DNA of 64,000 nucleotides, taken from the NCBI GenBank assembly GCA_034509425.1, contig JAVTVJ010000550.1, positions 682,001 through 746,000 on the forward strand. Reading direction: 5' to 3'. Source of the stretch: Eopsaltria australis. Its lineage: Eukaryota; Chordata; Aves; Passeriformes; Petroicidae. Both the position numbers and the translations under genes were made by a program. The notes under the pieces are model-generated. The model ran no database searches. It saw only the letters and a list, made by a program, of their open reading frames with translations, and was not told where the DNA came from. Shown here piece after piece: positions 1-11,770 of this stretch. Position 1 is the stretch's first letter. Every line of letters begins with the position of its first letter.

Positions 1-1305
1 GTCCCCAGTTTACCCACACTAATTGACAGGAGACGCAGTGCTACTGAGTGTGCACACAGCCAGCGTTAATGGAGTCAGCACACGCTGCTCTTCCTGCCTG
101 ACTTGTCTCATTATCGACCTTGAACTGGCAAAGGTCAGCTGATGGTGCTGCTTTCATCAAGATGACAGGTGTCTGAAGATCTTCTCTTTGTAGTATAATA
201 ATTTGGCAGTTGTCTTATCCTGTACGTGAATTAGTGATCTGATCCCGAAGAGGTGACGGATAAAAAAGACTGGCTTACCATGGTGAGGAGCTGGGCTGCT
301 GTGTGTTTAACAAAAATAACAGGTACGAAAAGTCCTGGAGGAAGGAAACAAAAGTATATTGCATAATTCCCCTTGGAGAGAAGAGCGCCTGAAGAAGCAA
401 ACAGGCAAATTTTCACAAGTGGAAATGCAGTCAGTCCACTGTTAAAAATCAGTAGCTTGTTTGAGCTGCTGATGAGCACCAGGTGCACCACTGGCACTCG
501 GCAAATATCTAATAATAATAATAACAATAGCTGGGGCACCTGACACCTGCAGTAAGCTGTGAGTGACAGTGTTCTTGGGGAGATGTCTCATCTGAAGGCA
601 ACGTTGTCTCCAGGAGATGCATCATTATAACATGCTGCACCCGGGCTGCATCTCATGTGCCCTCCTTTTTCTATCCTATTACAGATGGTCTCAGCAAAGA
701 CACTGAAGACTGACAGAAATGCTGACATCTTCCTCTTCAAATCTACAAAACCTGCATTTTTGAGCATTTTTAATGAAAACCAATGCTTTGGTTTTCTGAG
801 AGATGATCTGCAGTCTCCTGTGTTCTGTAGCTTCTCTGGTTAGAAGGTTGCTGAAACCTGAGCTTGCATCTCCTTTCCTTCCCCACTGTCGCTTGTGCAA
901 GGTGTGTGTAAAAGTGCTGTGTGCTGCCATAGCATTTGGCCTCTTGCTTGTAGGTACAAATGGAGTAAATCAGGGCCTAGACCTGGGAGGGGTCTGTATT
1001 CCCCAGTAGAGCTGACAATAAAGTGCTGAAGAGCTGAGGTGAAGTCTTTGTGACAACTGGCTTGTTGGCAGCACCAGACTGCCTTTTTCTTGGCTGAGAT
1101 AGGGAGGATGAAAGTCAACGTCAGCCCAGATATGCAAAGCAGCACCTTCAAAGGGATTCCTTCAAAGAGGTTCCTGCTCCCTCATCTCAGTGTTGAGGCT
1201 CTAGCCCTACTTGCTGGCTCATAGGCAGCTCTCTTGTCCTGCCCTGACCCCACTGAGGGCAGTGGGAGTGCTGGTTCCCAACCTGCTGTGCATTTCTTGA
1301 GGAAG
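1..1305. other. Unique non-coding sequence, no gene recognised
   Basis: Several short open frames lie on both strands and overlap one another, and none has a recognisable domain. A short imperfect AAT microsatellite lies at about 510-527. The stretch ends at the 3' terminus of a minus-strand CR1 copy. Nothing here supports an exon, RNA gene or promoter. Confidence 0.6.
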
Positions 1306-1885
1306 ATCACAGAATCATAGAAAGGCCAGGGGCAGGTCCACCTTTCACTAGACCAGGTCTCTCAAATCTCCATTCAGCCTGGCCTTGAACACTTCCAAGG
1401 ATGGGGCATCCACAGCTTTTCTGGGCCACCTGTGCCAGTGCCTCATCATCCTCACAGTAAAAAATTTCTTCCTAATATCTAATCTAAATCTACTCTCAGT
1501 TTGAAGCCATTCCCCCTTTTCCTATCACTACATGCCCTTGTAAACAGACTCTCTCCTTCTTTATTGCAGGCTCCCTTCATGTACTGAAAGATCACAATTA
1601 CTTCACCCTGAAGCCCTTTCTTTTCTGGGCTGAATAAACCCAATTCTCTGAGCCTTTCCTCATAGGAGAGGAGCTCCATCCCTCTGATCATCTTGGTGGC
1701 CTCCTCTGGACTTGCTCCAACATGTCCACATCCTTCCTGTGCTGGGGGTGCCAGAGCTGGATTCAGCCCTGCATGTGCTACAGGAATAGAGGAGCAGAAT
1801 CCCCTCCCTTGCCCTGATGGCCGTGCTGCTTTGGATGTAGCTCAGGCTATGATTGGCTTTTGGAGTTACTGCAACTATCACCAGG
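1306..1885 (-). mobile_element. CR1 LINE, 5'-truncated 3' end (avian type)
   Basis: Read on the minus strand, this is the end of CR1 ORF2 followed by the 3' untranslated region. The + strand begins with the complement of the CR1 3' terminal octamers (ATTCTATG, ATTCTGTG). A frame at 1479-1691 encodes the familiar ORF2 C-terminal region, with MIRGMELLSYEERLRELGLF near its start and LFTRACSDR and RGNGFKLR further on. Upstream, at about 1700-1885, the same family continues (KDVDMLEQVQRR), but one base is missing near 1697-1702 compared with the usual QRRATKMIRG stretch, so the frame is broken. No endonuclease or palm domain is present. 5' truncation is normal for CR1. The upstream limit near 1885 is estimated from where resemblance fades. 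The good preservation suggests a much younger copy than those near 22.6 kb and 61-62.8 kb. Confidence 0.93.
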
Positions 1886-4800
1886 ACTGGGGAGGGCAAA
1901 CCAAGCAGAGCTTCTTTTTTCTTTGCCTGCACTTTCCCAGAATATTTTTCAAATATCCTTCTCTGAAAGTGAATGCTCTTTGCTAGTATAATTACCAGAA
2001 TACCTCTTCATTTATCTGTGATTATAGGAAACTGAAGTATTGTCTGGGGAACAAAATACTCTGTAACTTGAAAACGATTTATAGCAGCTCTCTTTTTAAA
2101 GATTTGTGAAAATAAAATGCTGGGCAATGTGATGTCTGTATGGCTGCAGACCAGCTATAAAGGCAGAAGACCAGGAGATTTTTACCAGGGCAAGCCTGAG
2201 AGCACCAATGGGATCATTCTTTAAATAGAAAAATGTTTTTGTTATTGAGTCTTCCATCTGACAGGTTTTTTCAGCTGTGTCTGTGGTGACTATCAAGGGT
2301 ATGGGATGCTGCTGGTCTCTATCTTCCCAGTACCTAGTGCTGCAACACCCCCCAACCCCCTTCTCCCCCTACACACTGTCCCCTGGCATTCAGAGGGGCT
2401 GTTTGCACTGTCCTCAGCACTACATCCACTCTGCCATGTCAGATTGCACTCTCCTTTGGGGACACAAGAGCAAATCTCCTCCTTTGTGCTGGGTTGTGAA
2501 AGCAATTGTAAAATAAATGTTAGATGAAAAAAAAAAAAGTGTTGCTTAAGTGACTACGGAGATCAATAAAATATGCAAGAATGGACTCCTGCTGTTCAGG
2601 GCTGCAGCAGTCTCTAACCTAGAGCAGGGAGTCCTGGAGGAGCACGCTGGGGCTGCTCTAAGTGACAGCTGATAGGAATCCTACATTAATGCAACAGGTC
2701 AGGCTCATATGTTTGCACCCAGAGGTCTCATGTACAGGTGCCAGCTATGAGGGTACTCTTAGGAGGCCTCCGTCTGAAAAGACAGTGATAAAGGGAAGAA
2801 ACAGTGATAAACAAAAATCTAGCAATTATGGTTTTATGCCTGGGTTAAGTCCCTCCAGCAATGGGTCATTTATTGTTTTGCAGAAGAGGCTGTATCCCCT
2901 TTCTTCCCCAGCAAGGAGATAATCAATTATAGATGCGGTGAAAAATAAAGGTAGTGACTGTTTTTCTTCTGCTGGGGATAGAGAGATGCTCCCATCCAAA
3001 TCAAAGACAAATGAGATGGATTCATGGATAATTTCTTCTTATAACCAAAAGCTCATCTTATGCTGCTGAAACCAGTAACAACATGGTGGGACAATAGTTT
3101 CTCTCTTCTACCAATAGAAAGGGAGCACTAATACGAATATGGGAAATATAACATGAAAACTGTGACAAATATATTGTGTTTGCCTGTTAGATCAATCTCT
3201 GTTCCTGCTGTCTTCCAGGTTCTCTCTTTCATTACAGAAATTAAAAAAGAAAAATAGTAATAAAAATGCAGTAATAATTTTTTAAAAAGTACAGAAAAAG
3301 CATCACATGAGTATTATAGCTGCTTCCTTGTCATCTTTGCTGGGAAGGATCAACTAGGTCCCAAACCTTGATACTCTGTGAATGGCAATTTGCATGTTCC
3401 AGAATTAAGGCACCACCAGAAATTTCTAAGGATGAAACTATTTGGTTTAGATCAAAGGAATCTGGGAATATTTGTGGCTCACAGGAGTCTTTGTGTTAAG
3501 AACATTTGTGTCAGGGATTTGAAATCTGAAGTGTTTTGTCCTTGTCCTTCCTCTGTGTGTGGGGGGGGAGGGAAGTCAGGACTGAAAAGCAAAGTGGCCT
3601 CTGATGTGACAGCTTTCCTAAAGGGTATCAGGACAGGTGTTCTAAGAGATCTGGTGCCCCTTTGTCTTGTTTGAGGAGGGAGGAACAGGACCCAGGAACA
3701 CTAAAGCAATTTGTGCAGAAGGAACCAGAGATTCTGGGAGACAAAAAGGCAGCAGCTCTCCCACTGAGGTCAGGTATTTTGGGGATGTGGTTTGGATGGT
3801 GGTCCCACTTTCATCAGCAGTTAAGGCTTTTTGTTTTACAGCCATGCCTTAGTGCCAATTTGCACAATACCAATGAAGTGTTTTACTCTGAAAGCCTGTC
3901 ACTTCTATCTTACAGCTACTCTGGTGTGGTCAGACGTGGTCTGCCACTACCATGCTATTAATGGCGTTATTAACTGTCAACATCCAGTAAATTATGTTTG
4001 TCCCAGTGCACTGCCTTGGGAAGTGAACCAATCTCTGTCTTCAGACCCCTTCAGAAAGCCAGTTTTTGCTGCTCCAGAAGTATGATTCTTTTTTCAGCTC
4101 TTTCTGATACTCTTCCCAAGAAGATCTGGAGTGCCTACTTTATTTTGCACTCATTTGGAGCAGCATGGAAGCCTGTCTGAATTTTCACACTGCCCTTCAA
4201 AGGAAGCGGCTGTGTCTTCACACTCTCTTGTTAGGAAAGAAATCCTCTCTTGCCTTTTAGTCATAGCTTGAAAATTCCTATATCTTCACAGATATCATCA
4301 ATATTTCTCAATAATTTGATTCATATAATTTTTGTTTCCACAACTGGAAATACCTAAGTCCTGAAAAACAATTTATTTTCTAATCTGGAAAGAGCTTAGA
4401 GGAAAGTATGCCAAGAGAAGGACAATGAGTACCATTCTTATATCTTGTTTGTTTTGTGTCAAGTCTTCTATTAATCATCATCAACACAGCATAGCAGAAA
4501 TGTTTACTACAGCACAAGGCCATGAATTTAGTGGAAAACGTCTTTCAAAAATTTTATGCCTTGCTTTACTCTGAGATTTTTTTCTGACATGCACATTCTC
4601 TATCACTTTGCTATGTCATAGGAAAGCCAAGGAATGTGTAATGAAAAAATAAATAAAAGGAGGCAGATGGAGCAACCTGCTATGCTCTTCAGTGGTGCTT
4701 GTGCTGTTTGGATCTGTATACAGGTCCAGGAGCATCGTCGCTGGTGGTCTGGTGAGTGAGTGCTCAGCAATTACAGGGGAAATTTACGGCAGAGCCATGA

Positions 4801-5971
4801 TGAAGACCAGGCTGCAGCAGGGGGCTTGGTGAGGAAACACCACTGATGTTTTCCCTGAGCGGGTTGTTTTTTTGGTCATCCCTTACACTTAACCAGAGAG
4901 AGGGGAAATGTTGATGTTAGAAGAGAATGCATTTGCCTGACTCAGTGCAAACCTGAATTCACGAGATGCCAACACAGCTTTGCAAATCCAAATACTGCAG
5001 GCATTCTTATCTTCAGATAAGAGTTAGAAGGAGACTGTCTTCTTTTCTGTTTGTCCACTGCTGCCTAAAAGCTAATACCAAGAAAGTAATTTTAGCAATT
5101 GATTTTTTTATCATTCCTGCACATATGCTTTTTTGTGGTCTGGATTTTCTTCTGCATTTCCCATTTTCATGGGTTTTGGTCTGTTATATAACGGTATAAT
5201 CTAGCTAAGGAGAAAAGTAATGTTTCTTTTCTGTGCACTGCATTTGAATAAAATTAAGGTCATGGCAGAAAAGCAGATGACACCTAGGGAACACATAGAT
5301 CATCTGAAAATCTTGAGAGAAGTAGTCACTGCAAATATTTGCAGCATGAAAAGTCATAGAATATTTTTATATGGGTGGCTTATTTGTCTCCCAGATTCCA
5401 GATTTCTGGTTCTTGTGTCTAGCCTTTGTGCTTATGTAAAAATCTTCTTTGCTTTGGATATGTATAGTGATCAATTTGGCTGATCCAAAGCCAAATGAAG
5501 TCAACAGGGCTATGTATTTCCATTAATTTTAATCTGTAAAAGGCTACATTTATATCATATTCAGCAGTGTGGAATCTGTATTTGCAATGCAAAAAAAGTG
5601 CTTCTGTGCCTATAGCCCATTTATTCTTCAAGGAACTCTTTTAGTTGCATTAGTATTTGGAAAAAAAAAGAAAGGAGCTCCCTGCCCTTTGGTGTAAAAT
5701 ATATTTTACAAGAAGGTGTGGTCTGACCTGGGTGTCAAGAAAACTACAGACATATTTTCTGTGATAGAAGCTTAAAGAAGTAGAAATAAGTATTAAAAGT
5801 GAACCGACTGGTCTAGTTAATTACAAGGAAAGTCAATAATCTTCTCCAGCATACAGCTTGACCCAATCTTTCAGATCCAAAGAGGATCACTGAGTTTCAA
5901 AATAAGAGAGTTTTTGGGTTTACCCCATTCTTCCCATGCTTGCTGCTGGAACTAAATGCAGAAGGATAGAA
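1886..5971. other. Unique non-coding sequence, no gene recognised
   Basis: Only short, overlapping open frames occur, none above about 100 codons and none resembling a known family. Simple-sequence features are a 12-A run at 2527-2538 and a G-run near 3560-3568. The stretch from about 4260 to 4660 is AT-rich and otherwise featureless. I see no splice-bounded open frame that would suggest an exon. Confidence 0.55.
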
Positions 5972-6001
5972 GGGGGTGGGTGGGGTGGGTGGGGGTGGGG
6001 G
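5972..6001 (+). repeat. G-rich tract with canonical G-quadruplex motif
   Basis: Six runs of three to five G are separated by single T residues (G5-T-G3-T-G4-T-G3-T-G5-T-G5). Single-nucleotide loops between G-runs are the arrangement expected to fold into a very stable parallel quadruplex. No coding frame or recognisable promoter adjoins it, so any role is unknown. It may simply be a degenerate GGGT-type microsatellite. Confidence 0.85.
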
Positions 6002-9000
6002 AAGGCACCTCTGGGAAGAACTTTTTGGCAAAGTATGAAGTGCCAGGAAATGTACTTGTAAGATTCAATCCTGGGGGATTTGCACCCCTAATCCATCTAA
6101 ATTACAGAAAAATGCTCAGACTGTAAGGGAGCTCATTGTGTCTCAGCCTATGAATTTCTCATGTTCCCACTGCTACCAATAATTACATATGCACACAGTA
6201 GTTTTATTATGACTGCAGTCTGATCTTCAGTTCATATCTGGGCTCCGTCGTTCATTTGCAAAATAGCAGCCTGAGGCATCCTCCATGCTTTACTGTGAGA
6301 TGCTTGAAATGAGTACCCTTTTTCCATTCAAAAAGGAAAACAGGCAGAGAGAAGGAGGAAATGTGGGATGAGATGTTCAGTTTCTCTCCATTACCTGGTG
6401 GGAAACATTTGTAGTTAGAAGTTTGGCTCGTTCCCCTGTTTCTCAGAAGGAGAGCTACCAGGAAGGGAAAGAAGAGACACTTGTTCAGTCTGGTCTATGT
6501 CCTATAAAAATGTGTCACTGGATTAGCTCTTTCTGATTATAGTCAAGGCAGAAATACAGGTGCTTTCCTTTCTATCCAGTCAGACTGGCCACAGTTCTTA
6601 CAGCAATACATCTTCTGCCTTGTCATCAGGAAAATTAATCACAAAATGCAGTTAAAAATATTACAGAGATAGCTTTAAAAGCCCTTATTTAAAAGGCTAC
6701 CTGTTCCAAAATGGCAGTTTCTTTGTCATTGTGGCAGATACCACATGGCTGCTTCCTCTAACAAAACCAATACCATGACTTGACCTTTTGGACCATGCTG
6801 GCCTAGCAAAGCTAGGTACCCCCTCGCTAGCTATGGTGTGATCTTACCTTTGTGGGTTTTAGTATGTGCCTGCTTAGACTTTCATTTCTTTGTGTCCATC
6901 AAGGGTTATCTTACAGCAACCCAGTGGAAAACAAGTCATATCACAAGAGTTCATTTCCTGAAGCTCTTCATGAAATCAGTGAGAACTGAAGGTAGATTTG
7001 TGCCTCCAAAATCCAGTCATAAAGAAGCTGCTATTTACCACCCAGTTCTGCCATCCTGATCCCTGTGTTATCTTCCTTTGCTAAGCCTTCTCATTAATTC
7101 CTGAGAGCCTAGTCTAATATGCACTCAGTGCAAGTAATGATGGCAGAGCTAACTTTAGACAGAAGAAGATTGCAAATGAAGGAGTAAGAGAGACAGGGAT
7201 AGAAAAATAGAGAAGAAATTCAGTGTTGCTGTGGGCACTGCTGCAGCCTCTCTATTGCAGTGAAGAAAACCCAAGAGTCTCACCACCATGTTTAGGGAAG
7301 ACCCCAGAGGTGAGCAGTAACTCTTTAGTGGGGGTGGCTGTGAGCAGAGCAACCCTTCCCATTTAAACTTTATTGTCTGTATGGGATGTTTTGGGCAGAG
7401 AAGTCAAAGAGAACAGGTTTTGCTGGTGTTGCTTCAGTACCCAGGTGAAGGGTAATCCAGCTATTCCAGGAGGATTGGATGTGTGTGGGGCTGAACTTTG
7501 GGCTCTTTGTCTCCTGCTTGCCAGACCTCCCTGGTCTGCTGAAGGCTTATTGCCTCTGCTCTGTCAGGATCCTTGCTGAAAGCTGTTTCTCCTGCTGCTG
7601 CTGAAGTACCACCACACAGAGGGATCATCAAGACTTGTCCTGAGGCAAGTGAGATATTGCTGGGGAAGGCCTTGGATTTCATTCCCATTCCTGTGTTATG
7701 AATGCAACTTATTTTCTGCAGAAGATTTTGGAAAGTAGATCAGGCTGTTCTTTAAAAAGAGCTATTACAAGGCTAAAATAATTCCAGCAAAGAAGATTGT
7801 AACATCACTCAGTGAAAAGGGATCTTTACCAGACTCTCAATTACAACCTGCAGCTTCACTAAAAGCAATGGAGCAGCGTAGGCATAAGAAATGAACAGTG
7901 CTGTCCATTTAACTTCTGAGGCTGGCAGGAGCTGAGGCAAAGATTTACAGTTGTTGATATAAAGTGTCAAGGATTTGGATTAGACCCCTTGCTTTTTTTT
8001 TTTCCTTTGGGATGCTCGGGAAGCTGGTCATGACTTCCCCATGCTCAGTGATACTTTACCCGAAAAAGACCAAAGATCCAGCCAATGTCAGAGCAGCTGT
8101 GAGCTGCATGGAGCCAGGCAGAAATCCTGCCCCTTTATCTTAACCTTTATCCATTTGGGGACTTTCCTCTTTGAAGCGAAATATCTTGCTATTCCACTTG
8201 CTATATGCTGATAAAGCTATGAATTGACTCGTTTGCTCTGAATTTTCAATGGTTCTGTTCTTTTAAAGATCATCTTTCTTCTTTCCCTTCTCCTTCTGCT
8301 TCCCCCACAGTCCCCTAGCCATGATGGAATAGCACTGGGCATGACCCAGGGAGAAAAGAGCAGCGTTGAAGTGTGTGTGCTTTGTGGCTTTCCTGTCCTT
8401 TCATTTGGCATTGAACTATCCATGCAAGAAGGGAATTAAAATGATGTGGACTATTTTTTTTCCCTCCTCAAAGTTTGCCTTCCTGAACTCCACATAACAA
8501 CTTTAGGTTTTTGCTGGAATAATCTCCCTCAGGACAAAGCCTATGGGCCGTGTAAGACCGAGTGTTGCAGAACTGCAGCATGCGTTGAAAATCATCCTAG
8601 CACACACTTGGGGGCAGTTGTGTTTTTCTGTGATTCAGTCAAGCAGCTCTCTAAACTACAAATCATTATCTTTGATTCTAATGGCTAGCAGGATGGCTAA
8701 CATGACAATTTGGGTGATAGTTACCTCTTGCGTTCCCCAGTGGAAGCTGAATAGTTACCATCCCTGTGTACCTGCAAGAGCAATTGCTGTGTTTTTTTCC
8801 CTGTGATGTTCACAAACTGCTGTCAGAGACAGGGAAACAAGTTCATCATAATAGCAAAACGTGTAAACAGTTTGAGTGTGGTGAAAGTGCTTATGTTTTG
8901 TACAAGCTGAAAACAATATCAGCCCATGACTTAGAACGAATTCTAATACAAAGCATGTATGTTTGCTAATAGCAAAAACTGAAAGCCATCAAAGGAAAAA

Positions 9001-9469
9001 AAATAAACAAAGGACAAAAAGAAACTCGGAAGAGGTAAAGAGAGCAAAATTTTTCTCATTGTACTCCACAAGCCCCACACTTGCTGCCACTAGCCTTGCT
9101 GCCTTAGCAGGGCAGTGCAGGCAGCTGCTGTATCATACCCCTGGCTGTCCCTTCTTCCTGGGCATGGTGTCAGCCTGCTGGGTGCTGGTTTTCTCAGTGT
9201 TCTGCTCTCCTCAGTGGTGGCAATGGAAGGAAACTTTACAGAGAGAGGTTGGCTTTAGGCAAGAGCTGATCCAGGCTGCCTGCTCGCCTGCCACCACATC
9301 AGCTGGTGCTTTGTGCAGAGAAGAGCTACCCTGGGTGTGGTAGGAAATATCCTGCAGGCTATTTCTATGTTAAATCACACCTCCTCCTACTTTTTTGAAT
9401 ACAGCAGAGGGGCAGGGGTTATAAACTAGCAAAAAACATTGGCCCCTTGTGTCTGTGCCTAGTCTGCTC
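6002..9469. other. Unique non-coding sequence, no gene recognised
   Basis: The open frames are short. The longest, about 126 codons at 8963-9343 on the + strand, opens with a lysine/arginine-rich stretch encoded by A-rich DNA and continues into unrelated GC-richer sequence, as expected of a chance frame. An 11-T run lies at 7993-8003. No repeat family or exon was recognised. Confidence 0.55.
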
Positions 9470-9950
9470 AAGTTAATTCATTTTTTGGCTCATTACATTT
9501 TCTGCCCCATTGCTAATTGCCTCTTGGGCTCTACTCATTGCCAGGGTTTTCTGACCATCAAAACATTACTAAACAAATGAACTAAATAAAATAAGCCTTC
9601 TTTAAGAGTCTTCCCCCAGCCCTCCCCTTGTGTTAATATTCCAACAGCGCCCAACAGGTAGGCGTCTGCACTCATGTTATCTGTATTAATTAGACTGTAA
9701 TACCCTTGGCACAAGACAAGGACAGGGAGGCAAGAGAGTCTCTCCTGCAGCTCTCTGATAATTTATACCAACTGAAAGCCTGCTGCAATGTCTTTCTCTA
9801 GTGCCACATGTACCAATAGTGATGCATAAATAAGATTAATTTCTATTAGGTGTTTTCCCTTCCTTCCAACTAATTAGCCCCTTCTCCACAATATCTGAGC
9901 CCTACACAATATTTAATGAGGATTTTGCAGCAAATTCCTGAGGCGGAAGT
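9470..9950. other. Candidate conserved non-coding block, AT-rich with homeodomain-type cores
   Basis: The block is dense in TAAT cores, including TTAATTA at 9686-9692 and TAATTAG at 9871-9877. It contains no repeat, no long open frame and little low-complexity DNA. That texture (unique, AT-rich, rich in homeodomain-like cores) is common in vertebrate developmental enhancers. This is inference from motif content only, because sequence conservation cannot be measured from one genome. It could equally be ordinary AT-rich intergenic DNA. Confidence 0.25.
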
Positions 9951-11159
9951 ACTTTTATCCCCAGACAGGCTGGCTGGGTCACCCATGGCTGTAAAAGTTT
10001 CTGACAGAGTGAAACATGAACTTCAACTTTCCCAAGGTCTAGATCAGTGCTCGAACCACTGAACTCTCCTGCTTAGCAACTACCTCTAGTAGTTGTTTGC
10101 TGTTACCTGACTTTTCAGCTGTCAGGTTTTATACCTGAAGGATTTGGGCATGTTCAGCATAAGATACAAGTATGCAATCTCTCCTTTGTATTGGGTTTCC
10201 TATCTTTGCCGCATCAGCATTTCTTAAATTCAGAGGGAACAGGAGGGTAAACACGACTGACTCGAGGGATAAGCTTGCCATGTTTTTCATTATGGCTGAT
10301 TATTAATATAATCAGTTTAGTAGCAAAAGTATAATACAGCGAATTATTTAACCTTGGGCCTTGCTTGACCAGGCTCTGAAGGATCTTCATCCCGTGTTCA
10401 TGTTGCTGTAACAGTGGGGCAGGTTTCATTATACAGCCAGTAATACTATGGTAGTAAAAGAAGCACCAAAACTGGGTTTGTTCCTTACTGCCTGAATCCG
10501 TGTTGTCTGCCAAGGGCTGCATCCTACAATGATAAGCATCTTCTCTTAGCAAGATAGCTTAGCAACAGGGGTGGTGCCTGCTGCTCACCTCTCTCCCCTC
10601 CTCACGCTCACCCTGGTGGCCTGTCTCCTGCAGCCCCTGCAGAGCTGTATCCCTCTTCCTCGGCAGCAGGAACAGCTGGTAGCCTCAGGCATCCCTTTGG
10701 CAACGCCCATCTTGTGCCTCTTGCGGTGCAAGAGAGAAGGTGGCACCTACACCCTGCATCACACTTTTTGAAGCACCTGCTGCTGCTCATCCAGAGCAGG
10801 AGTGAGGGATGGTCCTGGGGCCCTGTTGTCCCAAGAGCTGAGGATGGGTGGGCAGTCTTCAGCAGCAGAGCAGCTCACCAAAGCCGAGCTGCACTGGAGC
10901 CACGAGGCTCTGCATGGGAGGCCCAAGGTTTAGCCTTCGAAGTGAGTTTCTTCAGAGCAGGGCTTTGTGTCCCCGCTGCACTGTTAACATTGTGTTTTGA
11001 GCCACTTTGGGAACTTGCACAGTTGCCAAGGTCTTTGCTTTACCACATTCTTTTGGTTAATAGAAATATTTAGCTGGAGCATGAAGACATTGTATTTCCA
11101 AAAGGAAAACACACAGAAAAAGGTCCGATCTTTTTTTTTTTTCTTTGGGCCTGATTGTC
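9951..11159. other. Unique non-coding sequence with a GC-richer patch
   Basis: The part from about 10560 to 10960 is clearly GC-richer than its surroundings and carries overlapping open frames on both strands (for example 10714-11073 on +). None resembles a known protein. A pyrimidine-rich run ending in CAG near 10600-10634 resembles a 3' splice site, but no convincing exon follows it. A T-run lies near 11131-11141. Confidence 0.45.
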
Positions 11160-11770
11160 TCTGCTTGTTTATGGCTGCCACTAATTTGCTCGTTTGCTTG
11201 CTGGAAAATAGCTAATTAAAACCCACTTCAGCTAACAAGCTGACTGGGACCATGCAAATGTCACTCTCTGCTGTCTGCTATTTTCGTTTATACTTTACAT
11301 TATTAGTGTTGTTTTTCCTCCCTCCATAGTAATAAACACGAGGATAGATTTAGTACCCTCTTCACAGGTGTGTGCTTGTACACCAGCACATCATCCCGAG
11401 AAAAGTGCTGCTGTTTTACTGCACTTCAGTACTTTGAGTGTTATTACCCCTGACAGTTAATGGTTTCAGACTACAGTGCTTGTTAGCACTAGATTCTGAA
11501 CAGCTTCATCTATCTTTTTGTTTTTACACTGACTGGTCACATTAAGTATATGTGTCTGAGCTATTAGTCCCGTCTGTTCATTGCATGCATTTCATTTGCT
11601 GCGTTTTTTCACTAAAATTAGTATGTATTGTCATCCATATACTTCAACACATCGACTTTTGTTATAATTATGCTGTCATCATTTTGCTTCCACACACTTG
11701 CTAATTTATTGTAGCTAAATTAGACCTAATATTAGCAATTTTGCAGCTGTTCCCATAGACCACGCTCAGC
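11160..11770. other. Candidate conserved non-coding block with POU octamer and homeodomain-type cores
   Basis: About 600 bases of unique AT-rich DNA hold a TAATTA core at 11213-11218, a perfect POU octamer ATGCAAAT at 11252-11259, and a CAGCTG E-box at 11744-11749, along with many further TAAT/ATTA cores. There is no open frame of note and no repeat. Octamer, homeodomain and E-box motifs together are typical of neural or developmental enhancers. Each is short enough to occur by chance, so the call is an inference. Confidence 0.3.

Noticed and set aside
1693..1986. 97-codon + strand frame as a small protein
   Set aside because: It is the antisense of the CR1 copy.
8963..9343. 126-codon frame with a lysine/arginine-rich start, resembling a nuclear signal
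   Set aside because: The basic stretch is just translated A-rich DNA. The rest has no similarity to a known protein.
10600..11073. Splice-acceptor-like CT-rich run and 119-codon frame as a coding exon
   Set aside because: The frame has no recognisable protein content and a competing frame is open on the other strand (10608-10790).
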